Positions 26,286 to 33,725 of a stretch of DNA of 49,582 bases are shown one piece after another (the stretch's first letter is position 1; the number at the start of each line of letters is the position of its first letter). Both the position numbers and the translations under genes were made by a program. Below the pieces are notes generated by a model. The model was not told the DNA's origin, made no database searches, and saw only the letters and a program-made list of their open reading frames with translations. The DNA is from Kiloniellaceae bacterium (GTDB taxonomy: Bacteria > Pseudomonadota > Alphaproteobacteria > Kiloniellales > Kiloniellaceae): positions 1 through 49,582 of the forward strand of contig JAJFGK010000040.1 of the NCBI GenBank assembly GCA_021776195.1, read 5' to 3'.

Positions 26286-26401
26286 GGCCGCCAGTGTTGG
26301 AGAGGGGCGGTAACAGTACTCTTGTTAGTGAAATGTATCTCTACTGAGTGGTTGGGGAAGCAGGTTCGACCGGTATTCATTGAAGTTGGCGGTTCTCCCT
26401 T

Positions 26402-26520
26402 GCTTGTTCCCTTCTATGTGCCCAGCTAGACTCGCGGAACTATTCCGTCCACCAGAAGGAACGCCCCGCTTGGCCGAGCCCCGCGACTACCGCGCCTTTC
26501 ATCCCTTCGTGCGCCTGAAC
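26402..26520 (+). repeat. Direct repeat copy B (119 bp) at the right edge of the island
   Basis: Partner of 23285-23403. This copy is continuous with the intact aminotransferase gene and supplies its ribosome binding site (AGAAGGAA), TTG start and first 17 codons. The first 23 bases differ from copy A at six positions, the coding part at only one, so the leader and the coding portions may have different histories. Confidence 0.92.
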
Positions 26521-27672
26521 GCCCTGCTCGAGGGCATCGCGCCCGGGCCCTCGCCCCTGGCCGACGGGTCGCCGGTGATGATGCAGATCGGCGAGCCGCG
26601 GCGCCAGCCGCCGGCCTTTGTTGCCGAGGCCCTGACCGAGGCCGCCGCCGGCTGGTCGAGCTATCCGCCGCCGCGCGGCCAGCCCGGCTATCTCAAGGCC
26701 TGCGCCGACTGGCTGAACCGCCGCTTTGGCCTGCCCGAAGGGCTGATCGACCCGGCGGCCAACCTGCTGCCGGTGCCGGGCACCCGCGAAGGCCTCTTCT
26801 TCGCCGCCCTGGCGCTGGTGCCCAAGGCCGCGTCGGGCGAAGCGCCGCCGGCGATCCTGCTGCCCAACCCCTTCTACCAGGTCTATGCCGGCGCCGCGGT
26901 GGCGACCGGGGCCGAGGCGGTCTTCGTTCCCAGCGGGCCGGAGAGCGGCAATCTGCCCGATCTCGCCGCGGTCGATCCCGCCGATCTCGACCGCGCGGCG
27001 CTCTGCTACTACTGCTCGCCCTCCAATCCGCAAGGCGCCGTCGCCGACAAGGTGCGGCTCGCCGAGGCCCTGGCGCTGGCGCGGCGCCACGACTTCACCC
27101 TGGTTTTCGACGAGTGCTACTGCGAGCTCTATTTTCGGGACCCGCCCTCCTCGATCCTGGAGGTCGCGGCGGAAGGCGGCGGGTCGCTCGATCACGTCCT
27201 CGCCTTCCACTCGCTCTCCAAGCGGTCCAGCGCCGCTGGCCTGCGCTGTGGCTTTGCCGCCGGCGACAGGGGCCTGATCGACGCCCTGGACGCGACCCTG
27301 CGGGTCGGCGGTGCCGGGGTGCCGATCCCGGTCCTGGCGGCCGGCAAGCGGCTCTGGGAGGACGACGGGCACGTCGCCGAGAACCGAGCCTTCTATAAGC
27401 GCAACTACGCCCTGGCCGAGGAAATTCTTGGCCAGAACCTGGGGCCCCAGCGGGCCGCCGCCGGATTCTTCCTCTGGTTGCCGGTGGAGGACAGCGAAAG
27501 CTTCACCAAGCGTCTCTGGGCCGAGGCCGGGATCAAGCTGCTGCCCGGCACCTACATGACCCACGCGCCCGATCCGGCGACCAATCCGGGCCGCGGTTTC
27601 GTCCGCGCGGCCCTGATCTACGACCCGCCGGTCATCGAGGCTGCCTTGTCTCGGCTCCGGGACTTCCTGTAA
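26470..27672 (+). CDS. PLP-dependent class I/II aminotransferase (DapC-like succinyldiaminopimelate transaminase)
   Basis: 400 aa fold-type I aminotransferase. VPGTREGLFFAALAL, ILLPNPFYQVYAGAA, YYCSPSNPQGAV (substrate-carboxylate and PLP ring residues), VFDECYCELYF, and FHSLSKRSSAAGLRCGF with the PLP lysine are all present. The overall pattern resembles alphaproteobacterial DapC, which transaminates N-succinyl-2-amino-6-oxopimelate in lysine/cell-wall precursor synthesis, but related aminotransferases are hard to separate. TTG 26470 is preferred: AGAAGGAA lies 8 bp upstream and coding-type conservation with copy A starts there. The first 17 codons lie in the island-flanking repeat. Confidence 0.88.
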   Translation: MAEPRDYRAFHPFVRLNALLEGIAPGPSPLADGSPVMMQIGEPRRQPPAFVAEALTEAAAGWSSYPPPRGQPGYLKACADWLNRRFGLPEGLIDPAANLLPVPGTREGLFFAALALVPKAASGEAPPAILLPNPFYQVYAGAAVATGAEAVFVPSGPESGNLPDLAAVDPADLDRAALCYYCSPSNPQGAVADKVRLAEALALARRHDFTLVFDECYCELYFRDPPSSILEVAAEGGGSLDHVLAFHSLSKRSSAAGLRCGFAAGDRGLIDALDATLRVGGAGVPIPVLAAGKRLWEDDGHVAENRAFYKRNYALAEEILGQNLGPQRAAAGFFLWLPVEDSESFTKRLWAEAGIKLLPGTYMTHAPDPATNPGRGFVRAALIYDPPVIEAALSRLRDFL

Positions 27673-27761
27673 CATCCCTCGCGCGCCACGGTCCCAGGGC
27701 TACGGTTCCGGGGCCGCAACGGCCCCTTGGGTGTGCAAGCACGGCAAGCCGCGAAGGCACC

Positions 27762-30164
27762 ATGACCGACAGCATGATGAGAGAAGACCGCACCAGCGCC
27801 CGCCGCCGGCTCCTGCCGCGCGGGACCGGTGACTTCCTGCGGCGTCGCGTAATCGAGGTCGCGGCCGTGCTTCTGGCCCTGCTGGCCTGCGCGATTTTTC
27901 TTGCCTGTCTGACCTACAATCCAGGCGATCCTTCGCTGAATCAGGCCTCTGCCGACCCGCCGCGAAATCTCCTCGGGGTGCCCGGCGCCGTGACCGCCGA
28001 TCTACTGGTCCAGACTCTGGGCCTCGCGGCCTTCCTGATCGGACCGATCCTCCTGGCCTGGGTCTGGCGGCTGCTGCGCCAACACGCCTGGCCGCACTGG
28101 TGGCGGCGTCTTGCCCTTCTGCCGGTCACGCTGGTGGTGACGGCCATTGCCCTGGCCGCTCTCGCGCCACCGGCGGGATGGCTTCCCGACGCCAGTCTGG
28201 GCGGGGCCCTCGGGCGGATCCTGCTGGCCCAACTCAGCACGCTCACCGGCCTCGATCAGGCCGTCGCGGCGGGCCTGGCCGCGCCGGTGGCCCTGATCAG
28301 TTTTGGGTTTTCCTTGGGCTTGACCGGCGGCGAGTGGCGGGCGACCGGAGCCAGCTTGCTGCGCGCGGGCCGTGTCGCGCGGCAGGGTGTACAGACCGCC
28401 ACGGAAACCGCGAAGAACGCCGCGGACCGCGCCGAGCCCCTGCTGAAGACGACACGGCCCGCGGCCCTGGACGACGACCTGGAGGATGACGACGAGGACC
28501 TGGCTCTGGAGGGCGTGGATCTGGCGGACCGCCAACCGGCGGTGCCCCGCAACTCGGGCAAGAAGCGCGCGGTGGCCGAGCGGGTCAGCGCGAAACGCAG
28601 CCGCGCCAAACCCGGCCGCAAGGGGCAGCAAGCCGCGCAAAGGCGCCTCGATCTCGGTGCCACCGGGGACTATGAGCCGCCGGCGCTGTCGCTCATGGAT
28701 CTGCCGCCGGATGCCGGCCGCGACACCGCGGTGTCCCGCGAGGCCCTGGAGAAGAACGCGCAGTTGCTGGAGAACGTGCTGGCCGACTTCGGCGTGAAGG
28801 GCGAGATCATCAAGGTGCGTCCGGGCCCGGTGGTCACGCGCTACGAGCTGGAGCCGGCGCCGGGCACCAAGACCAGCCGGGTTGTCGGTTTGGCCGACGA
28901 TATCGCCCGTTCCCTGAGCGCGGTCTCGGTACGTGTCGCCGTGGTGCCGGGCTCGAGCGCGATCGGCATCGAACTGCCGAACGCCAAGCGCGAAGTGGTT
29001 TATCTTCGCGAGCTGTTGGCGTCGGAGAAGTACGAAAAAAGCGGCGCGCGGCTGCCGATGGCTCTGGGCAAGGACATCAGCGGCAGTCCCTCGATCGCCG
29101 ATCTGGCCGGCATGCCTCATCTGCTGGTGGCAGGCACGACCGGATCGGGCAAGTCGGTGGCGGTCAATGCCATGATTCTGTCGTTGCTCTACCGCCTGGG
29201 CCCCGAGCGCTGCAAACTGATCCTGATCGACCCCAAAATGCTGGAGCTGTCGGTCTATGAGGGGATACCCCACTTGCTGGCGCCGGTGGTCACCGAATCC
29301 AAAAAGGCCATCGTCGCGCTCAAGTGGACCGTGCGCGAGATGGAAGAGCGGTACCGGGCCATGTCGCGCCTCGGCGTGCGAAATCTGGAGGGCTACAACG
29401 CCCGCATCGAAGAAGCGCGGCGCAAGGGCGAGATCCTGACCCGCAAGGTGCAGACCGGCTTCGATCCGGAAACCGGACAGCCGGTGGTCGAGGAAGAGCC
29501 CTTCGACCTCGAGGCCCTGCCGCTCATCGTCGTGGTGGTCGACGAACTGGCCGACCTCATGCTGGTTGCCGGCAAGGACGTCGAGGGCGCGATCCAGCGC
29601 CTTGCCCAGATGGCGCGCGCCGCCGGTATCCACCTGATCCTGGCGACCCAGCGGCCCTCGGTCGACGTCATCACCGGCACGATCAAGGCCAATTTCCCGA
29701 CGCGTATTTCCTTCCACGTGACCTCGAAGATCGACAGCCGCACGATACTCGGCGAGCAGGGCGCCGAACAACTTCTCGGACAGGGCGACATGCTCTACAT
29801 GGCCCATGGCGGGCGGATCACCCGGATTCACGGGCCACTGGTCACCGATCAGGAGGTCGAAGAGGTGGTTGCCTACTTGAAACGCCAGGGGGAGCCTTCC
29901 TACATCGAGGAGGTTACCGAGGAGGCCGAGGGCGAGTTCGACCTGGGCATGCCCGGGGGCGACAGCGGCGACGAGCTCTACGACCGGGCGGTCGCCCTGG
30001 TGCTGCAGCAGCGCAAGGCTTCGACCAGCTTTGTCCAGCGCCATCTGCAGATCGGGTACAATCGTGCGGCCCGGATTATCGAACGCATGGAGGCGGAGGG
30101 TGTGGTCAGCGCGGCCAACCATGTTGGCAAGCGCGAGGTTCTGCCGCCCGGCGGTGAGCATTGA
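27762..30164 (+). CDS. ftsK: DNA translocase FtsK
   Basis: 800 aa. Four N-terminal transmembrane helices (about residues 30-190) anchor it at the septum; an acidic/basic linker (residues 215-300, DDDLEDDDEDLALEG and KRSRAKPGRKGQQ) follows. The motor has Walker A LLVAGTTGSGKSVAVNAMIL near residue 458 and Walker B LIVVVVDELADLMLVAGKD near 588, then RPSVDVITGTIKANFPTRIS. The C-terminal gamma winged-helix, which reads chromosome-polarity sequences, is visible as RKASTSFVQRHLQIGYNRAA. Segregates the terminus at division. CGAAGG lies 5 bp before ATG. lolA follows closely, a common alphaproteobacterial pair. Confidence 0.97.
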   Translation: MTDSMMREDRTSARRRLLPRGTGDFLRRRVIEVAAVLLALLACAIFLACLTYNPGDPSLNQASADPPRNLLGVPGAVTADLLVQTLGLAAFLIGPILLAWVWRLLRQHAWPHWWRRLALLPVTLVVTAIALAALAPPAGWLPDASLGGALGRILLAQLSTLTGLDQAVAAGLAAPVALISFGFSLGLTGGEWRATGASLLRAGRVARQGVQTATETAKNAADRAEPLLKTTRPAALDDDLEDDDEDLALEGVDLADRQPAVPRNSGKKRAVAERVSAKRSRAKPGRKGQQAAQRRLDLGATGDYEPPALSLMDLPPDAGRDTAVSREALEKNAQLLENVLADFGVKGEIIKVRPGPVVTRYELEPAPGTKTSRVVGLADDIARSLSAVSVRVAVVPGSSAIGIELPNAKREVVYLRELLASEKYEKSGARLPMALGKDISGSPSIADLAGMPHLLVAGTTGSGKSVAVNAMILSLLYRLGPERCKLILIDPKMLELSVYEGIPHLLAPVVTESKKAIVALKWTVREMEERYRAMSRLGVRNLEGYNARIEEARRKGEILTRKVQTGFDPETGQPVVEEEPFDLEALPLIVVVVDELADLMLVAGKDVEGAIQRLAQMARAAGIHLILATQRPSVDVITGTIKANFPTRISFHVTSKIDSRTILGEQGAEQLLGQGDMLYMAHGGRITRIHGPLVTDQEVEEVVAYLKRQGEPSYIEEVTEEAEGEFDLGMPGGDSGDELYDRAVALVLQQRKASTSFVQRHLQIGYNRAARIIERMEAEGVVSAANHVGKREVLPPGGEH

Positions 30165-30183
30165 GTTGGAGTTTTGCGAAACC

Positions 30184-30858
30184 ATGAGACGTTTGTTTTT
30201 CTCGGCCCTGACCGCCAGCCTGGTGGCCATGATCGGCCTGCCGGCCCTGCCCGCCGTGGCGGTCGCGCAAAACGATTCCCAAGGCGAAGTGGCGGCCCTC
30301 TCGCCGGATGCCATCGCCGCCCTGACACGGGTCGAAACCTACCTGAACCAGGTGAAGTCGCTGCGCTCGCGTTTTGTGCAGATCGCCTCCAACGGATCCT
30401 ATGCCGAAGGCGAGGTTGCCATGGCGCGGCCAGGCCGTTTGCGCTTCGACTACGACCCGCCGCACACCGCGTTGATCATCGCCAATGGCTTGAGCCTTCT
30501 CTACTACGACCGCGAACTCAAGCAGGCCTCTTTCCTGCCGCTCTGGGAAACGCCGCTGTGGTTTCTGGTGCGCGATGTGGTGCGCTTGGACGACGAGGTC
30601 GAAGTGATCGCGATGGACGAGTCCCTGGGCACCCTGACCCTGTCGATCCGTGAGCGCGAGAGCCCGGAACGCGGCACCGTTACCTTGGTTTTCAGCGACG
30701 CGCCCCTGACTCTCCGGCGCTGGGAGATTTTCGATCAGCAGGGCGTCATGACCCAGGTCTCGCTGATCAATCCGACCTTCGGCGTCGAGATCGACGAAGA
30801 TGTCTTCGACTATGGCGACCTCGAAATCAACGCCGGCCAGCGCAACGTCGACCGCTAA
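30184..30858 (+). CDS. lolA: Outer-membrane lipoprotein carrier protein LolA
   Basis: 224 aa periplasmic chaperone that shuttles lipoproteins from LolCDE to the outer membrane. Sec signal peptide at residues 1-29 (MRRLFFSALTASLVAMIGLP ... AVAVAQ). The mature part shows LolA features: VETYLNQVKSLRSRFVQ, GEVAMARPGRLRFDYDPP, LLYYDRELKQ, and PLTLRRWEIFDQQGVMTQVS. ATG 30184 is chosen because it opens directly into the signal peptide. It begins 19 bp after the ftsK stop and overlaps the convergent next gene by 4 bp. Confidence 0.93.
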   Translation: MRRLFFSALTASLVAMIGLPALPAVAVAQNDSQGEVAALSPDAIAALTRVETYLNQVKSLRSRFVQIASNGSYAEGEVAMARPGRLRFDYDPPHTALIIANGLSLLYYDRELKQASFLPLWETPLWFLVRDVVRLDDEVEVIAMDESLGTLTLSIRERESPERGTVTLVFSDAPLTLRRWEIFDQQGVMTQVSLINPTFGVEIDEDVFDYGDLEINAGQRNVDR

Positions 30859-31676
30859 TCCCTAGTCTGCCGCCAGGGTCCACGGAACGGCTGGACCAGC
30901 AGGCCCAGCAGGGTGCCGTCGCGCGGGTCGCCCGCGACCCCGCCTTCGATACCGATGGTCATGCCGGCCCTGCGCTCTGTCCGGCTGCGCGATCCGAACA
31001 GTGGATCCCAAATCGAGAGCACCGTCCCGTAGTTCGAATCGGTGTCGGCGCGCCGGTCGTGGTGATGGACCCAGTGGATCGCCGGGGTGATGACGACGGC
31101 GGACAGGCCGCGCTCCAGCTTGGCCGGCAGCGCCAGGTTCGAATGATGGAACAGCGCGGCGAGCAGGACCAGGGTCTCGAAAACCAGCACCGACGAAAAG
31201 GGCAGCCCGAGCATCAGGATCACCAGGGCACGGGCACCGGCCGAGAGCAGCACCTCGCCGAAGTGGAAGCGCAGCGCCGAGGTGGTGTCGAGGAAGCGGT
31301 CGCGGTGGTGCACGGCGTGGAATCGCCAGAGGAAAGGCACCACATGGTTGGCCCGGTGCCACCAGTAGATCAGGAAATCGAGTAGCAGCAGGTCGAGCAG
31401 AAGGCCCGTCGTCCCGGCCCACCAGGCCGGGCGCCAGGCCATTCCCTGACCGCTGGCCCAATAGGTCAGCGGCAGAATGATCAGAGGCGAAAGCAGCAGG
31501 TTCAGCGCCCAGAGGCCCAGGTTGCGCCCGAGGCGTTGCCGGGCTCGCTGGCGCGCGACGATTTCGGCCGGTGGCGGGCTGGCGGGACGCCAACGTTCGG
31601 CAAGGAAAAAGGCCAAGGCCCAGGCCAGCACCAGGCCGCCTTTCCAAACCGCCAGGTTCTCCGGAAGCGCATCCAT
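30855..31676 (-). CDS. Sterol desaturase/fatty acid hydroxylase family membrane protein
   Basis: 273 aa with four to five transmembrane helices and the di-iron histidine clusters of the family: HRANH, FHAVHHRD, LFHHSN and IHWVHHHDRRADTDSNYGTV. Members oxidise or desaturate lipids, carotenoids or sterol-like hopanoids; the substrate here is unknown. AAGGGA lies shortly before ATG on the minus strand. It converges on lolA with a 4-bp overlap and is divergent from the glutamine-amidotransferase gene (64-bp spacer, 31677-31740). Confidence 0.92.
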   Translation of the reverse strand: MDALPENLAVWKGGLVLAWALAFFLAERWRPASPPPAEIVARQRARQRLGRNLGLWALNLLLSPLIILPLTYWASGQGMAWRPAWWAGTTGLLLDLLLLDFLIYWWHRANHVVPFLWRFHAVHHRDRFLDTTSALRFHFGEVLLSAGARALVILMLGLPFSSVLVFETLVLLAALFHHSNLALPAKLERGLSAVVITPAIHWVHHHDRRADTDSNYGTVLSIWDPLFGSRSRTERRAGMTIGIEGGVAGDPRDGTLLGLLVQPFRGPWRQTRD

Positions 31677-31740
31677 GACATCCCTTTGCCCCGCCGTTCG
31701 GCTGCTTGCAAGGCCAAAGGATCTGGCCTAGCTATGGGGC

Positions 31741-32541
31741 ATGAGCCAGACCCCGCCCAGGCCCGCCCACCTCAGGCCATCCCAGCTCAGGCCCGTCATC
31801 GGGCTTCCGACCTGTGTCGTCGAGAAAGACGGCATGCCCTTCCATTGGGTCGGCGACAAGTACGTGCGTGCCGTGGCGGTCTCGGCCGGCGGCTTGCCGC
31901 TGACCATCCCTTCCCTGGGCGATCTGATCGATCCCGAAGGTCTGGTCGGGCAACTCGATGGCCTGTTGCTGACCGGCAGCCCCTCGAACGTCTATCCACC
32001 GCGCTACGGCGCCGATCCCGACCCCGATGCCGCGCCCTTCGATCACGACCGCGATAAGACAACCTTGCCGCTGATCACCGCGGCCTTGGCGGAGGGCCTG
32101 CCGCTCCTGGCCATCTGCCGCGGGTTCCAGGAACTCAACGTCGCGCTCGGCGGCACCCTGCACGCCTGCCTGCAAGACAAGCCGGGCCGCGATGACCACA
32201 GGCGCCCGCAACACCCGGATCTCGACGTGCAGTACGGCCCCAAGCACAGCGTGAGACTGACGGCCGGTGGCGAGTTCGCCAAGCTGTTCGGAACCGAAAG
32301 CCTGGAGATCAACTCCCTGCATGGCCAGGGCATCGATGATCTGGCACCGGGATTGGTCGCCGAAGGTCGCGCCCCGGACGACACGATCGAGGCCGTTCGG
32401 GTCAAGGATGCCAAGGCGTTCGCCCTGGGGGTGCAGTGGCATCCGGAATACAAGGCCTGGAAAAGTGACCCGGCGAGCAGACTCTTTGCCGCCTTCGGCG
32501 CCGCCGCGTGTGAACGGGCGGCCCGACGGAGAAACCACTAG
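31741..32541 (+). CDS. Gamma-glutamyl-gamma-aminobutyrate hydrolase family protein (peptidase C26)
   Basis: 266 aa class-I glutamine amidotransferase-like hydrolase. The nucleophile elbow LPLLAICRGFQELNVALGG contains the catalytic cysteine near residue 124, and GVQWHPEYK supplies the histidine-glutamate pair near residue 228. LLTGSPSNVYPPRYG and INSLHGQGIDDLAPG are typical of the PuuD group, which removes the gamma-glutamyl moiety in putrescine breakdown, though the exact substrate is unproven. No operon partners. Confidence 0.92.
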   Translation: MSQTPPRPAHLRPSQLRPVIGLPTCVVEKDGMPFHWVGDKYVRAVAVSAGGLPLTIPSLGDLIDPEGLVGQLDGLLLTGSPSNVYPPRYGADPDPDAAPFDHDRDKTTLPLITAALAEGLPLLAICRGFQELNVALGGTLHACLQDKPGRDDHRRPQHPDLDVQYGPKHSVRLTAGGEFAKLFGTESLEINSLHGQGIDDLAPGLVAEGRAPDDTIEAVRVKDAKAFALGVQWHPEYKAWKSDPASRLFAAFGAAACERAARRRNH

Positions 32542-32930
32542 TGTATTGATAATCAAAAGATTAACTGGCCGATTGGGCCTTGAGCCGCCTCGATGGGTCA
32601 CAATTAAGTGCTCGCGGCACGGGTAAGAATCGGCGCAAAGCCTGTTGCATTGCGGCTTCTCAACACTAAATAATGTCTTAACGGATCGCGCGCAAAGTGC
32701 TGATCCATGCGGAAGGATGCATTCCCCTGCCTTTCTTCCGCGTTCTCTTCGGAGATAAGGAACGCCCGGACATCCCCCCGACCGGGCGTTCCTGATTCCG
32801 GGCCCCCATTTCGTTAAGCTCCCATTTCATTGAGACCTCCGTTGACAGGACTCCGTCGCCGGTCCCAGGCAGGAAACGCCGAAAAGCATGTTCTGTCCCT
32901 GCCAGCGATGAACGAAGGAGGCGCCGGCCC
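32542..32930. other. Intergenic region without a gene
   Basis: No convincing ORF on either strand. The first part (32542-32700) is relatively AT-rich. A perfect 12-bp stem-loop is annotated separately at 32758-32793. A short near-duplication, CCCATTTCGTTAAG and CCCATTTCATTGAG, lies at 32804-32834. The last 20 bases carry the GAAGGAGG ribosome binding site of the exonuclease gene. Confidence 0.7.
32758..32793. terminator. Perfect 12-bp stem-loop, possible terminator or attenuator
   Basis: AGGAACGCCCGG (32758-32769) pairs with CCGGGCGTTCCT (32782-32793) around a 12-base loop ACATCCCCCCGA. No T-run follows on either strand, so a classical intrinsic terminator is uncertain. It lies 216 bp after the hydrolase stop and 137 bp before the exonuclease gene. 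Confidence 0.45.
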
Positions 32931-33725
32931 ATGGCTCTGCGTGTCGCGACCTGGAACGTCAACTCCCTGCGCCAGCGCCTCGAGCATCTGGCGCGTTTCA
33001 CGGCAACCATCAAACCCCATGTTCTGTGTCTTCAAGAAACCAAGGTCCGCGACGAGGACTTCCCCCTCAAGGAGGTTCGCGCCATGGGCTACCGCCATGT
33101 GACGATCCACGGCCAGAAATCCTATAACGGCGTAGCCATTCTCTCGAAGCGGCCCTTCGCGTCGGAGCAGCGGATCGTCTGGTGCGACAAGGACGATCGC
33201 CGCCATCTTTCGGTGACCCTGGAGGACGGCCTGCAGATCCACAATTTCTATGTGCCCTCGGGCGGCCCGGTTCCCGATCCCGTGGCCAACGACAAGTTCG
33301 CCCACAAGCTCGCTTTTCTCAAGGAGATGGCGGCCTGGCTGCGCGACAGCGGGATCAAGTCCCGGCCGGCGGTGCTGCTCGGCGACTTCAATGTCGCGCC
33401 GCTGGAGGAGGACGTCTGGAACCACAAGAAGCTGCGCCGCAGCGTCGGCCACACCGACGAGGAGTGCGCCTTGATGGTCAAGCTCTGGAAGGCCGGCGGG
33501 CTGATCGACGCACCCCGGCACTTCGAGCCCGCACCGGCACCCCTTTACAGTTGGTGGGGTTATCGCTTCGCCGCGTCGGTCGAAAAGAACTACGGCTGGC
33601 GCCTGGACCATGTCCTGGCGACCCAGGCCATGGCCGGCGCGCTGAAACGGGTGCGCACGGTGAAGGACACCCGGCTCTGGGAGAAACCCTCCGACCACGT
33701 GCCCGTTGTGCTCGATCTCGCCTAA
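32931..33725 (+). CDS. xth: Exodeoxyribonuclease III
   Basis: 264 aa AP endonuclease/3'-5' exonuclease of base-excision repair. EEP-fold motifs: VATWNVNSLRQRLEHL (metal-binding Asn), VLCLQETKVRDEDFP (Glu), YNGVAILSKRPF, LLGDFNVAPLEEDVWN (Asp/Asn catalytic pair), YSWWGYRF, and the terminal EKPSDHVPVVLDLA with the catalytic Asp-His. GAAGGAGG lies 9 bp before ATG 32931. Overlaps the convergent methyltransferase gene by 4 bp. Confidence 0.96.
   Translation: MALRVATWNVNSLRQRLEHLARFTATIKPHVLCLQETKVRDEDFPLKEVRAMGYRHVTIHGQKSYNGVAILSKRPFASEQRIVWCDKDDRRHLSVTLEDGLQIHNFYVPSGGPVPDPVANDKFAHKLAFLKEMAAWLRDSGIKSRPAVLLGDFNVAPLEEDVWNHKKLRRSVGHTDEECALMVKLWKAGGLIDAPRHFEPAPAPLYSWWGYRFAASVEKNYGWRLDHVLATQAMAGALKRVRTVKDTRLWEKPSDHVPVVLDLA

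Larger units (their letters stand above)
23404..26401. mobile_element. AT-richer two-gene genomic island (RelA/SpoT-like + KAP NTPase)
   Basis: Sequence between the direct repeats. Its composition is unlike the flanks: bases 25861-25920 contain 19 G/C of 60, whereas 26581-26640 in the adjoining aminotransferase contain 44 of 60. It carries just two divergent genes and no integrase, transposase or phage gene. The gap 23404-23488 and the gap 26286-26401 hold no gene. Call as a mobile island is inferred from composition plus flanking duplications. Confidence 0.75.

Noticed and set aside
26360..26385. tRNA T-loop-like GGTTCGACC that might mark a tRNA attachment site at the island end
   Set aside because: No acceptor, D or anticodon stem can be folded around it; island boundaries are instead the 119-bp repeats.
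23404..26401. Integrase, transposase or phage structural gene inside the island
   Set aside because: None of the frames on either strand shows such motifs; only two genes have coding character.
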